Source: Bacteroidia bacterium (GTDB taxonomy: Bacteria; Bacteroidota; Bacteroidia; NS11-12g; UBA9320). From it: a stretch of 64,000 nt of DNA. Under the pieces are notes generated by a model. That model was not told the origin of the DNA. It was given only the letters and a program-made list of their open reading frames with translations, and did not search any database. Numbering within the stretch: the stretch's first letter is position 1; every line of letters starts with the position of its first letter. The stretch covers positions 1-64,000 of the forward strand of contig JAGVMN010000004.1 of assembly GCA_020053795.1 (NCBI GenBank), given 5' to 3'. A program made the position numbers and the translations under genes. This document shows positions 46,112 through 55,783 of the stretch, piece by piece.

Positions 46112-49100
46112 CTATAACTTGGTGATTTTGTAGGTTTGAACCTTTTGTCCTGAAGTAACCCGCACGATATAGAGTCCTTTTTTGCAGAACGAAATATCAA
46201 CCGGTGTTACAAAATTTTGATTGCCATCCGGATCAAATTTCATTTCTTTCACAATGGTTCCAGCAATATCCATGATTTCAATTTGTATGCCATCGGCAAC
46301 CGAAGTGCGTGTGATATCGAGTGTCAACTCTCCAGAAGTTGGATTGGGATATGCCTGTATAGTTATTTTCGCAGAGGCAAAATCTACCACTTTGGTTTTA
46401 CTGTATTCATATTTCCCGTCATAGTCCACTTGTTTCAGCCTGTAATAATTGAGTTGAAAAGGTTTGTCATCCGTAAAATCGTATTTAATAATTTCGGAGC
46501 TGTTGCCATTCCCTTCAATGCGACCAATCTGAGTCCAACTTTTAGCATCACCGCTTCTCTGAACCTCAAAATGTGAGTTGTTGATTTCGCTCGCGGTAGC
46601 CCAAGACAACACGGCTGCCTCACCTTTAATTTCCGTGTTAAAATAAATCATAACGACTGGTAAGGGGCTTAAAAAAGGAACAGCATCATAAAAATTAATT
46701 GAGTGTAGTCGGGTACCGGAAAAGGTGGCACAATTTCCTCCATCGCAACATCCACCCAATTTAATGGTAAGCGAATCGGTGTTGGTATAATTGCAACTGG
46801 CAATGTACTTTGTCTCTGTCAAATCAATATCCGGAACATTAGAAACCGGCCCTTTGAAAATAATATGAGGTGGACTGGAGGTTATAGTTAAGGTTGTATT
46901 ACTTTCAACGCTGTACGATGCAGGATTATCAAATGTATTGTATTCTCTGACCTTACTGGCATCGCCATCAATGTCTATACCTTGTGCTTTGAAGGATGAA
47001 AGTGTGAGCCGGGCGTTGGTACTGGCATTGTAAAACCTAACCCTGAATTCAATTCCCCAGCAATTACCGTTGGTTTGCGATCCGTTGACAATTGGTTGCC
47101 AAGCTTCGTTGGAACCCAATTCTGATTGATCTATAGTTTCCAAACTGGCCCCACCGGTAATGCCGATGATTTCAATCACCGCTTTTATGGTGACTGACTC
47201 AGCAGTCCCAACATTGTTCCATGTGTATTTGGCTCCGACATTTCCTGGGGTTCCGGATATGGATGGAGTTCCTGTAAAATTAAGTTGAACTGAACCATCG
47301 TCTCCCTCAATACCAAAAGGGGAGAAGGTGCCATTGTAATCATAATAAATAATAGTCGCAGTTGTGTTACCGCTAATATTTTCTTTTTGGCCGCTTGGTC
47401 TTTCCCAGCTTGTTCTATAATGCAGCAACTGACAAGGTTTATTTCGGTTAACTGAAAGCTCACGGGTGGAAGACCACTGAAATTTAATATCAACATTAGA
47501 CCCACCGGAGTCGTCTTCCGTTATATTCCACATGGCTTTAACAATATTGGCCGTAATTGCAGTACCTGTTTTTGTGCCGTTGGTAGTAATGACGCTGTCA
47601 ACCCGTAAACTGAAATTATCAGTTGTATGGCTGCTGTTAAAAGTAAGTGCTACCGGTGAGTATCCCGCAGTTAGCGGATTTAAACCAACGGGGAAAAATT
47701 TAGTGCTATTGGCAGTACAACTCATCCATTTAAAAACGCCGGTATTTCCGGTATAAACGAATGCAGAACTACTGCCACCAAAAAGTGTTGAACCTGATGC
47801 CATTACAATATTGTTGTCTTCAAGAGAAATGATGCCATCTGTCAAGGTCAGAGCAGAGTTTATCGTAATGTTTGTCTCAAGAGCAATTTGAGGACTATTG
47901 ACGTAAGTATTGTTAATGGTCAGACTATCAAAGGTTGTCGGACTGGTGCCGCCAATTATTTGTGTGCCACTTCCAATGAAAGTAACCAAACCGGAACCTT
48001 GGGTAAAGGTTCCATTATTGGTGAAATTTCCTCCGATATTCAGCCTTGGGTTATTTGTTGATCCCAGATAAGAGGCACCTGTTTCTATAACTAAATCTTT
48101 CGAAAGTGTAACTGTTCCAGAGCCAATTATTTTGGAACCGGAGGTCAATGATAGGTTATCGTAATCCGTCCTAGCAGTAATTGTTTGGGTAGAGGATGCC
48201 GTATATTGAATGTTTGAATTGCTCCCTAATGAGATCGTTGGTGAATTCGTAGATTTAATTACGGTAGATGTAGAACCCGAAAAACCTGCGGTATTGGCCG
48301 TTTGAAAAACTCCGTTGATTGAAGCAGTTGCAGAAGTTCCAAAAGCGATAATGGACGATCCGGCATTCATGGTTGAACCATCAGCCACTGTCAGGGTTTT
48401 CGAATTGGATAATGAAATGGCATAGTTTCCGGTCGCAAAGGAACTTGCAGTTAATCCATCTCCAACTGACAGGTTTCCAGAAACAAGCGTTGATGTTATA
48501 GCCGTACTTAAGGTTGCCACTGCAGAATTGGAATTTTTAATGGCAAGATTGTAATAACCGGCCGTCGGGAAATTGATGGTTTGTGCAACTGTGCCAATAT
48601 AAACAACAGTACCCGTTCCTTTAGTGAAGCCGCAGTTTTGTGCATTAAAAGAACCCCCTAAACTCAAAGTACCTGCCCCTCCTCCCATATCTATCTTATT
48701 ATTTGTTGTAGTTCCAGCAATTACCACTAAATTTCCTGTAACTGTAAGTGTACCAGTGCTAAGGTAAATTTTGACAATTCTGGTTGAGGTGGTATTTGTT
48801 CCCGCCATGGTAAGAATACCACCGACAGAAACTTTGCCGGCATTCACATTTAAAGCGTTAGTTGTAGCTCCGGATGATCTGTTGATGGTTAAATTACCAC
48901 CTACGTTAAGTTCCGCAGTGGCATCAGACAGTGAAAGGCTATTTGCGGTGGCAAAACTACCCGAACCTATGGTGATGGTTGAACAGGCGGCCTTATAACC
49001 AGCGGGAATGGTTACCGAACGAGCCGTTGAACTTTCACCAATAATGACTACATCACCTTCCACAGGAATAGAAGCACCCGAGCTACCTCCAGAAGTAGCT

Positions 49101-49300
49101 GACCAGATAGATGTTGAATTCCAGTTTCCGCTGGCTACAGCATATCTTGTGACACCGGCTGCAAAAGTCTTTTCAGATGGAGCCAGATTACTGAAAATAA
49201 AGAAAATAATACCGAGTAATAAGGCTGCGACAACTGAAACAATTACAATTTTGTTTAGGCGAATTTCGGTGATTACATTAGGTTCGTTGTAAATTGACAT
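46112..49300 (-). CDS. Large T9SS surface protein with G8-like start and beta-helix-like repeats
   Basis: A 1062-aa surface protein. The N-terminus is unusual: about 15 polar residues (including NEPNV) come before a long hydrophobic segment (KIVIVSVVAALLLGIIFFIF) and PSEKTFA. Next comes a G8-like opening (GNWNSTSIWSATSGG, PVEGDVVIIGES), then a long Thr/Ser/Gly-rich region (about 120-520) of short strands such as LSVGDGLTASSFATGNYAIS, compatible with a beta-helix. The last 200 residues hold a fibronectin-like section (VLSWATASEINNSHFEVQRS) and a type A T9SS sorting domain (YPNPTSGEL, ISFCKKGLYIVRV). It is the larger sister of the next gene, 66 bp upstream. Confidence 0.85.
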   Translation of the reverse strand: MSIYNEPNVITEIRLNKIVIVSVVAALLLGIIFFIFSNLAPSEKTFAAGVTRYAVASGNWNSTSIWSATSGGSSGASIPVEGDVVIIGESSTARSVTIPAGYKAACSTITIGSGSFATANSLSLSDATAELNVGGNLTINRSSGATTNALNVNAGKVSVGGILTMAGTNTTSTRIVKIYLSTGTLTVTGNLVVIAGTTTNNKIDMGGGAGTLSLGGSFNAQNCGFTKGTGTVVYIGTVAQTINFPTAGYYNLAIKNSNSAVATLSTAITSTLVSGNLSVGDGLTASSFATGNYAISLSNSKTLTVADGSTMNAGSSIIAFGTSATASINGVFQTANTAGFSGSTSTVIKSTNSPTISLGSNSNIQYTASSTQTITARTDYDNLSLTSGSKIIGSGTVTLSKDLVIETGASYLGSTNNPRLNIGGNFTNNGTFTQGSGLVTFIGSGTQIIGGTSPTTFDSLTINNTYVNSPQIALETNITINSALTLTDGIISLEDNNIVMASGSTLFGGSSSAFVYTGNTGVFKWMSCTANSTKFFPVGLNPLTAGYSPVALTFNSSHTTDNFSLRVDSVITTNGTKTGTAITANIVKAMWNITEDDSGGSNVDIKFQWSSTRELSVNRNKPCQLLHYRTSWERPSGQKENISGNTTATIIYYDYNGTFSPFGIEGDDGSVQLNFTGTPSISGTPGNVGAKYTWNNVGTAESVTIKAVIEIIGITGGASLETIDQSELGSNEAWQPIVNGSQTNGNCWGIEFRVRFYNASTNARLTLSSFKAQGIDIDGDASKVREYNTFDNPASYSVESNTTLTITSSPPHIIFKGPVSNVPDIDLTETKYIASCNYTNTDSLTIKLGGCCDGGNCATFSGTRLHSINFYDAVPFLSPLPVVMIYFNTEIKGEAAVLSWATASEINNSHFEVQRSGDAKSWTQIGRIEGNGNSSEIIKYDFTDDKPFQLNYYRLKQVDYDGKYEYSKTKVVDFASAKITIQAYPNPTSGELTLDITRTSVADGIQIEIMDIAGTIVKEMKFDPDGNQNFVTPVDISFCKKGLYIVRVTSGQKVQTYKITKL

Positions 49301-49366
49301 CGTGATTAAAGTTAGTAGTAATTAATGGCACTTAATGAAGTGTATTTGGTTATTCCTTCCCGTTTA

Positions 49367-50440
49367 TTATTTTATCATCAGTTTAAATGTTTCGGCTGTT
49401 GATTGAGTGTTTAACCTGATGTAATGCATACCACGGGCAAAACCTTCGGTGGCTAGGTTTGTTATTTCGAGCATTCCCAATTCCATTTGTGTGTGATCAA
49501 ACTGGGTTATGATGTTTCCTTTGACATCAATCACCATTATTTGATATTGGCCTGCCGGAACATTTGAAATATTTAATTGGGAAGTCTGACCGAAGTTAAC
49601 CAGTGAAGGGAAAAGCACTTTTTCGGCCATTTCTTCCTTGTCTGATTTAACAAAAATTGTCTTACTATAGTTGAATTTTCCGTCAAAATCAAACTGCTTC
49701 AACCTGTAATAAGTAGAGGATGAAATACTTTCCTTGTCTTTATAGGCATATGTTTGAATTTCTTGTGAGTTCCCATTGCCTTCTACACGACCGATTGCCT
49801 TGAAGGCACCGGTAGAAGGGGCTTTTTCAATAATGAAATGACTGTTGTTTTCTTCAGATGCAGTCTTCCAGTTCAAAGTAACAAAGTTTTCTTCAACCTC
49901 TGAATCAAATGAAAGCCATGTTACAGGAAGAGGCCCTGCAGAAAAACCGTCTGATTCTCCGGTTGCATGCACAGGTCCTGCAATCGAAAATGGCCCAGCT
50001 ATTTCATATTCATCATCGAAAATGATTTCTGAACTGGTGTTCCCTCCTGTTATCACCCCGCCTGACATAACTTCAACCACCCCAGCATTTCCGTCAAGGG
50101 TCAAATCTTTGCCGTTGTTAAACTTTAGGGTGCCATAGACTTTGATAGTGTCTATGTCATCCCGACTTGAATTAACCGTAACGGTATGACCTGAAAGTAT
50201 AATATATTTTACCGGGATTCCTGAACCGGTCTCTGTCCAGGTAGAAGTTGCAGTCCAATTACCGGTTTTTTTTGAGGTAAAAACTGTCCCACCACCATCT
50301 GCAAATGTCTTGGAAGATGGCAGAAAATTACCGGCAAAGAAGAAGATAGTTCCGAGTATTGCAGAAATTATTGCAGATACGATTACAATTTTTGCCAAAC
50401 CCAACTCTTGCCTTACATTTGGCTCGTTGCGTAATTCCAT
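49367..50440 (-). CDS. T9SS surface protein, shorter paralogue of the preceding gene
   Basis: A 357-aa protein with the same layout as the 1062-aa neighbour. It has the same odd N-terminus (NEPNV about residues 5-9, then KIVIVSAIISAILGTIFFFAG, PSSKTFA), a G8-like segment (TGNWTATSTWTETGSGIPVK) and the same fibronectin-like stretch (LNWKTASEENNSHFIIEKA; IGRVEGNGNSQEI; YYRLKQFDFDGKFNYSKT). It ends in a T9SS type A sorting domain (FARGMHYIRL). The long central repeat region of the sister protein is missing. The two genes run in the same direction with this one first, so a duplication followed by loss or gain of the central part is likely. Confidence 0.85.
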   Translation of the reverse strand: MELRNEPNVRQELGLAKIVIVSAIISAILGTIFFFAGNFLPSSKTFADGGGTVFTSKKTGNWTATSTWTETGSGIPVKYIILSGHTVTVNSSRDDIDTIKVYGTLKFNNGKDLTLDGNAGVVEVMSGGVITGGNTSSEIIFDDEYEIAGPFSIAGPVHATGESDGFSAGPLPVTWLSFDSEVEENFVTLNWKTASEENNSHFIIEKAPSTGAFKAIGRVEGNGNSQEIQTYAYKDKESISSSTYYRLKQFDFDGKFNYSKTIFVKSDKEEMAEKVLFPSLVNFGQTSQLNISNVPAGQYQIMVIDVKGNIITQFDHTQMELGMLEITNLATEGFARGMHYIRLNTQSTAETFKLMIK

Positions 50441-50650
50441 AAATGTAGATTTTAGTAATTAAAGTAGTAGTAGTTCGAGTTGTTAAAACTCTAAATGTGA
50501 CTCAAAAGTAGATAAAATATTCCATAATGTGGAAATATGACAATTCATTTGTGTAATTTAGAATGATTAAAAATAAACTATTGGTTACAAGGGAGAAGAT
50601 TTGGTCTATACGAAATGTGCAAATAATCTGAAGTATGGGAATAAAAAAGC

Positions 50651-51823
50651 TTAGATACTACTTGAAAAAATCAGGTCATTTTTGCTAATAACATCCGAAT
50701 CGCTCATTAATACACAGCGATCCATAAAAGCAATAAGCTCTCTGACATTGCCTGGCCATGGGTGTTTTAGCAAAGCTTCTCGGGCAGATTCATCAAGTGT
50801 TTTTGCCGGTACATGGTGTTTTCTTGTGAATACATTCAAGAAGTGATTTGCTAAGACTATGATATCATTTCCCCTGTCTCTTAACCTCGGCAGGTGAATG
50901 AGAAATCCCTGAATCCGGTAATACAAGTCTTCGCGGAATTTGCCGAGTTTTACCTGTTCACTTAAATTTCGATTGGTTGCAGTTACAATGCGTACACTTA
51001 ATGAAATCATTTTATTGCTTCCCAATCGTGTAATTCTGCCATCTTGTAAAACCCTTAAAAGTTTGGTTTGAAGAATAATGTCCATTTCACCTATCTCATC
51101 AAGAAACAAGGTACCGCCATCCGCTTCTTCAAATTTGCCTATTCTTCGGGAACTGGCCCCCGTGAAGGCTCCTTTCTCATGGCCAAATAACTCATCTTCT
51201 ACCAAATGATGGGGTATCGCAGCAAGATTTACCGCGATAAAAGGTTTCTTCCTTCTTTCAGAATTGAAGTGAATAGCCTCTGCTACTAATTCTTTTCCGG
51301 TTCCATTATCTCCGGTTATCATTACAAGAGAATCTGTTTTTTCTACCCGTTGAATGAGCTTCATTACCTTGTATATTGCAGTACTTTCTCCCACAATATT
51401 TGAGTACTTGCTCCGATCATGCAGTTCTTCACGTAAGACTTCCACTTCTTCCTGCAAAACAATCTGATCTACAGCATTTTTAATGGCATTCCTCAATTCA
51501 ATAACCGCGTTGTCATTCTTAACAACGTAATTTTTTGCACCATTTTTATATGCTTCAACAACTACATTGACATCTTCCTGACCGGAAACCACGATGGTTG
51601 CAATGGAAGGGTAAGAAGTTGTTATTTTTTGAAGAATTTCCAAACCCGACATATCAGGAAGCATATAGTCAAGGGTGATTATGTCTGGGTTCTGACCCAG
51701 GTTATCCAAAAGATCCTGACCATTATAAAAAACTTTTATTTCGTAGTCCATATCTTTCAATGAATGCTCAATGGCAGCAGCATACATCATATTATCTTCA
51801 ACAATAAATACTTTAGGTATCAT
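50651..51823 (-). CDS. NtrC-type response regulator lacking a DNA-binding domain
   Basis: A 390-aa two-domain regulator. The receiver (about 1-120) has IVEDN, phospho-acceptor D52 in [11 protein letters not shown] and K102. The AAA+ sigma-54 activation domain (about 140-375) is complete: Walker A GDNGTGKE (171-178), GAFTGA (218-223), Walker [10 protein letters not shown] and [11 protein letters not shown]. After the final helices the protein stops ([11 protein letters not shown]); there is no Fis-type helix-turn-helix, and none is seen in other frames after the stop. Similar HTH-less activators exist, such as FlgR in Helicobacter. It lies 210 bp upstream of the two sister T9SS genes on the same strand. 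No histidine kinase is adjacent. Confidence 0.88.
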   Translation of the reverse strand: MIPKVFIVEDNMMYAAAIEHSLKDMDYEIKVFYNGQDLLDNLGQNPDIITLDYMLPDMSGLEILQKITTSYPSIATIVVSGQEDVNVVVEAYKNGAKNYVVKNDNAVIELRNAIKNAVDQIVLQEEVEVLREELHDRSKYSNIVGESTAIYKVMKLIQRVEKTDSLVMITGDNGTGKELVAEAIHFNSERRKKPFIAVNLAAIPHHLVEDELFGHEKGAFTGASSRRIGKFEEADGGTLFLDEIGEMDIILQTKLLRVLQDGRITRLGSNKMISLSVRIVTATNRNLSEQVKLGKFREDLYYRIQGFLIHLPRLRDRGNDIIVLANHFLNVFTRKHHVPAKTLDESAREALLKHPWPGNVRELIAFMDRCVLMSDSDVISKNDLIFSSSI

Positions 51824-51843
51824 GTTTTAAATTTTTAGAATTA

Positions 51844-51851
51844 CAAAGCTA
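51844..51851 (-). promoter_or_regulatory. Candidate -7 element (TAGCTTTG) for the NtrC-type gene
   Basis: TAGCTTTG on the minus strand lies 20 bases before the ATG at 51823. No -33 TTG at the usual spacing. Confidence 0.4.
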
Positions 51852-51962
51852 AGGGATATTGATAGGGGATGCTTTCTGAAGAGTGGTTCGCTCCACGCTT
51901 ATTTTTCAACCTACTGAACGGAATAATGGATTTAGGGTTTATAAAAACAATGTCTCAGAACT

Positions 51963-54071
51963 TTACGAAATTCTGCTCCAGTCTTTTCCGGGGCTTTTTT
52001 GATTGAGGTAGTTGACTAATGGTTGATTAGATGCATGTTGAAGAAGAGGATCTTCGGATAAGATTTGTTCGGCTTGAAACCGGGCGACTTTAAGCATTTC
52101 TTCATCATCAACAATACTGGCTATTTTAAGGTCGGCTATTCCGCTTTGCTTGGTACCTTCAATATCACCCGGGCCGCGAAGTTTCAAATCTAGTTCTGCT
52201 AGTTTGAAGCCATCATTGGTGGAAAGCATAGCCTTGATTCTTTCTCTGCCGTTATAACTGAGTTTTTGGCCACTCATGAGAATGCAATAGCTCTGATCAC
52301 CACCGCGGCCAACTCTACCTCTAAGCTGATGCAATTGCGACAGTCCGAAACTTTCAGCATTCTCAATGAGCATCACCGTAGCGTTTGGTACATTAATGCC
52401 AACTTCTATTACGGTTGTTGAAACAAGAATGTGTATTTCTCCTTTTTTGAAACGGGTCATAATCATTTCCTTTTCATGAGCTTTCATTCTTCCATGAATA
52501 ATCTCCACCTGATATTTTGGACGTTTAAAGAAATTAGACAACAATTCGAAACCATCATTGAGGTTTTTATACTCCAGTTTTTCGGAATCTTCTATCAAAG
52601 GGAAGACGACATATACCTGTCGTCCTTTGTCAATCTCTGTTTGAATGAATTGAAAAACTTCCATTCTACGGGCTTCATTTCGATGGGCAGTGATGATGGG
52701 TACTCTGCCCAAAGGCATTTCATCAATAACTGAAACATCTAAATCACCATAAAAAGTCATAGCCAAAGTACGTGGAATTGGAGTGGCAGTCATCACTAAA
52801 ATGTGGGGTACCTCCTCACTTTTATCCCACATACGGGCTCTCTGGGCAACGCCAAATCGATGCTGTTCGTCAATAATGACTAAGCCCTGCCTTTTCATTT
52901 TCACCTTGTCTTCAATCAACGCATGAGTGCCAATCAGGATTTGAATGGTTCCATTTTCAAGGCCTTCATGAATGCGTTTTCTTTCAGCAGACTTTGTAGA
53001 ACCGGTTAACAAAGCACATTGCAAACCCACTTTTTCCATTTCAGTATGCATGTTGTTAAAATGTTGTGAGGCCAGTATTTCCGTTGGGGCCATTAGGCTG
53101 CTTTGTGTGCCGTTGTCTGCCGCAATCAGCATGTTGAGCAAAGCAACAACAGATTTGCCGCTTCCTACATCACCCTGCAACAAGCGATTCATTTGGCGAC
53201 CTGTTTGGGTGTCTTGCCTTATCTCTTTGATCACTTTCTTTTGGGCATCTGTCAGCTCGAACGACAAAACGTCCTTGTAATATTTGTTAAAATATTCGCC
53301 TACCACGGCAAAACGGATGCCTTTTAAAGTCCGTTTGTTGCGGTTTTTTATGCGGACAATTCTCATTTGGAGTAAAAACAATTCCTCGAACTTGATTCTG
53401 TTCTCGGCACTGATTCTGGACTGATTGTCTTTCGGAATATGAATGTTTGTAAAAGCCGCTTTTCGCCCAATGAGTTTGTGGGCGTCCAAAAGAGATTTAG
53501 GAAGGATTTCAGGCACTTCAAAATTGGGATGATTGATAAGTGACGAGATGAATTGGTGGATTGTTCTGCTTGTAATGTTTTTTGTCTTAAGACGCTCTGT
53601 AACATTGTACACAGGTTGAAATCCCTGATGTTTTTTCTCCTGGTCGGTAGTTTCCATTTCGGGATGAACAAAACTGATTTGGTTTTTAAATAAATTTGGC
53701 TTGCCGAAAACTATATATTCCTTCCCGGCTTTCAGGTTTTCCTTTACCCACTTTTGTCCCTGAAACCAAACCAAATCGCAGTAGCCGCTTTCATCTTTGA
53801 ACAAAGCCGTCAGTCTCTTCCCTTTGTCTTTGCCTGTTTGTTCTATCTTGCCCAAAATCCCTTTGATTTGGATATATGGTTGGTTGCCATCGAGATCCTG
53901 TATTTTATGCCAAACAGATCGGTCGATATATCTGAACGGAAAATGATACAAGAGGTCTTCGAACGTATATATTTGAAGTTCATTTTTCAGAAGTTCGGCC
54001 CTCATTGGTCCCACCCCTTTGAGATATTCAACAGGTGTATCGAGAAAATCGTTTCTGCCCGAATGGTTCAC
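51963..54071 (-). CDS. recG: ATP-dependent DNA helicase RecG
   Basis: A 702-aa superfamily 2 helicase that remodels stalled forks and branched DNA. The N-terminal wedge/OB domain (about 60-150) is followed by helicase motifs: Walker A LLQGDVGSGKSVVAL, the RecG-type DEQH box (IIDEQHRFG), MTATPIPRTLAM, and motifs V-VI (STTVIEVGINVPNAT, QLHQLRGRVGRG). The C-terminal TRG-like region is present. Length is normal (about 690-700). The start codon is GTG at 54071, overlapping the TGA of the upstream CPBP gene (GTGA), which argues for translational coupling. Confidence 0.96.
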   Translation of the reverse strand: MNHSGRNDFLDTPVEYLKGVGPMRAELLKNELQIYTFEDLLYHFPFRYIDRSVWHKIQDLDGNQPYIQIKGILGKIEQTGKDKGKRLTALFKDESGYCDLVWFQGQKWVKENLKAGKEYIVFGKPNLFKNQISFVHPEMETTDQEKKHQGFQPVYNVTERLKTKNITSRTIHQFISSLINHPNFEVPEILPKSLLDAHKLIGRKAAFTNIHIPKDNQSRISAENRIKFEELFLLQMRIVRIKNRNKRTLKGIRFAVVGEYFNKYYKDVLSFELTDAQKKVIKEIRQDTQTGRQMNRLLQGDVGSGKSVVALLNMLIAADNGTQSSLMAPTEILASQHFNNMHTEMEKVGLQCALLTGSTKSAERKRIHEGLENGTIQILIGTHALIEDKVKMKRQGLVIIDEQHRFGVAQRARMWDKSEEVPHILVMTATPIPRTLAMTFYGDLDVSVIDEMPLGRVPIITAHRNEARRMEVFQFIQTEIDKGRQVYVVFPLIEDSEKLEYKNLNDGFELLSNFFKRPKYQVEIIHGRMKAHEKEMIMTRFKKGEIHILVSTTVIEVGINVPNATVMLIENAESFGLSQLHQLRGRVGRGGDQSYCILMSGQKLSYNGRERIKAMLSTNDGFKLAELDLKLRGPGDIEGTKQSGIADLKIASIVDDEEMLKVARFQAEQILSEDPLLQHASNQPLVNYLNQKSPGKDWSRIS

Positions 54072-55048
54072 TTGTATAATTTACTAAGCAGGGCTCCTAT
54101 TTCCATCATCCAGGCAATGCCCATGTGAACGATGATGCCACCGGCTATACTCCTGCTGTAATAGGCTATAATACCCAAAAGCGTTCCTCCAAAGAAAGAA
54201 CTGATGGTTTCGCCAAGGGGTTTTCCAAAATGAATGAAAACATAAAAAGAGGCCATGGGCAAAATGACTGATGGGCCCGCTATAGCTGCAAATGCCAGAA
54301 TGAGAAATCCGCGGAAAAAAAATTCAATGAAGATAAAATCAATGCCATACAGAAATTCGTAAAGTACAAAGAATTTGTGATCAGGCTGATGACCAAATGT
54401 GAGGCCCGGCAATTCGCCTCCCCTGGGATAGGTTCCCAAAAAATCCGATTGGAAGGACGCCCATGCAATCAATGGAACCATTACCAACAACATAATCAAA
54501 TAGGGGCGTGTATCGTAGTTTTTTAGAGTAAATCCATACAATGGTTGATTTTTTCGATCAGTAAAAAACCAATACGCAGTAATTGGAATCAGAATAATCA
54601 ACATACGAAAAATGGTTTGTATAACCCTGTACCAGTAGATATCGAGCCTCTCCTTCTGTACCAATTCATAAATAAACTGACCGTAAATATGCGAACAGGA
54701 ACGAATAGTGAAAATGCTCAAAGCAAAAATGACAAGGAACCAAAACTTGGGTTCAGAAAGGTGTTCCAGCTTACCTGTGATTAGAGCTTGCAACAAAAAC
54801 GACCCGATAAATGGAATGGCATATAGCAGAAAATAGTAAAGGAAGATGAAATTGTTCCATGCGAGTTCGTCAGACTTTGCCTCAAGAAAGGGATGAAAAT
54901 AATTAAAATACACACCTGTTGCCGAAAAAATCATAATGGAAAAAAACAAAACAGGCGAGAATTGTTCGTGGTAAAACTGTTTGAGGTACGAAATAACTTT
55001 TTTCACGGTGCCAAATTTTGCATTCGCAATTTTAATATAAGTCGTCAT
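54068..55048 (-). CDS. CPBP family membrane protein (CAAX-protease-like)
   Basis: A 326-aa membrane protein with about eight hydrophobic segments and the C-terminal CPBP (Abi/CAAX protease) domain. Putative metal ligands are E242 with R246 (IEFFFRG), H273 in FYVFIHFGKP and H308 in GGIIVHMGIAW. Motif 1 is EExxxR in most family members; here the first Glu is Ile, so activity is uncertain. The family has members acting as proteases and others involved in bacteriocin immunity or protein maturation. It is followed by recG with a 4-bp overlap. Confidence 0.82.
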   Translation of the reverse strand: MTTYIKIANAKFGTVKKVISYLKQFYHEQFSPVLFFSIMIFSATGVYFNYFHPFLEAKSDELAWNNFIFLYYFLLYAIPFIGSFLLQALITGKLEHLSEPKFWFLVIFALSIFTIRSCSHIYGQFIYELVQKERLDIYWYRVIQTIFRMLIILIPITAYWFFTDRKNQPLYGFTLKNYDTRPYLIMLLVMVPLIAWASFQSDFLGTYPRGGELPGLTFGHQPDHKFFVLYEFLYGIDFIFIEFFFRGFLILAFAAIAGPSVILPMASFYVFIHFGKPLGETISSFFGGTLLGIIAYYSRSIAGGIIVHMGIAWMMEIGALLSKLYK

Positions 55049-55783
55049 AAATTCATGTAAATTTCAATTTCGGCCTCGTGCTCGATATTTGATTGTATTT
55101 CGATTACTCACAATTTTATTCTATGTTTATTTTGGATTTTTACCAGATATCAGGGTTCGGAATTTATGCTTCAACTCATTGTATCGTTCGACGGAATCAA
55201 AAAATATTAAATAGCCCCTTTTGCATTCGTTAATAGTGGCAGAGAGCAAATATTTGTCACAAACGGATAATCTTGTGAAAAAGGGGCTTCTCCTATCCAG
55301 AGGAGAAAAAAGCCCCAAGAGTTTAGCGTCACAAGCCGATTTGCTTTTTAGCTTACGATTCGGGTATATACTTCAGGCGTTTTGCAGACGACCGGGAAAA
55401 AGCACGTTCTATCATTGTACGACCTATTTTAAAATGCAATCAGTCGTATGATTCTCCACAAGTATGATTATTTTTGATTAGGAAGCCTCAATGACGACTT
55501 AGGATGTGTTGCATTCGAAGCTGAAATTTTAAGGAAATTTTATAATACGGGTTTGATAAACAATTATTTTTTATGGCATGAATTAACATGGGGATATAAT
55601 GCACTATGGAACAATATTATGTGTTTTTTTTATTCCAAAGGCTTTTGAAACAATTTTGTTGGGGCTTTGTTCTTGGTGGGTTTGTAAATGGTGAAAATTT
55701 TGTTCTTCTGTGACTTTTATCATTCCCCTCTTGAATCAATCCTTGCAATTTTGAAAAAAATCATAGTTGCAAATGTCTTGTAA
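55049..55783. other. Intergenic region upstream of the cytochrome pair
   Basis: About 735 bp, AT-rich, between the divergent CPBP and cytochrome b-like genes. Short frames at 55127..55318 (minus) and 55221..55451 (plus) have no gene-like features. The one structural signal is the spaced inverted repeat listed separately. Confidence 0.45.
55213..55288. repeat. Spaced inverted repeat in the long intergenic region
   Basis: AGCCCCTTTT (55213-55222) and AAAAGGGGCT (55279-55288) are perfect 10-bp inverted arms about 56 bases apart. Between the arms, and partly reaching the right one, TCACAA...TTGTGA forms a smaller inverted pair. A further AAAAGCCCC follows near 55308. This could be a structured RNA leader, a regulator site or a decayed element; I cannot decide. 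Confidence 0.5.

Noticed and set aside
45948-46133. 61-codon plus-strand frame after the large T9SS gene
   Set aside because: Overlaps the end of a real gene on the other strand and has low-complexity Ile/Lys content.
49326-49331. TGGCAC resembling the -24 half of a sigma-54 promoter near the T9SS sister genes
   Set aside because: It points in the wrong direction and no TTGC-type -12 element follows at the required spacing.
55221-55451. 76-codon frame starting at TTG in the gap before the cytochrome pair
   Set aside because: Non-ATG start inside an inverted repeat, no recognisable fold or family.
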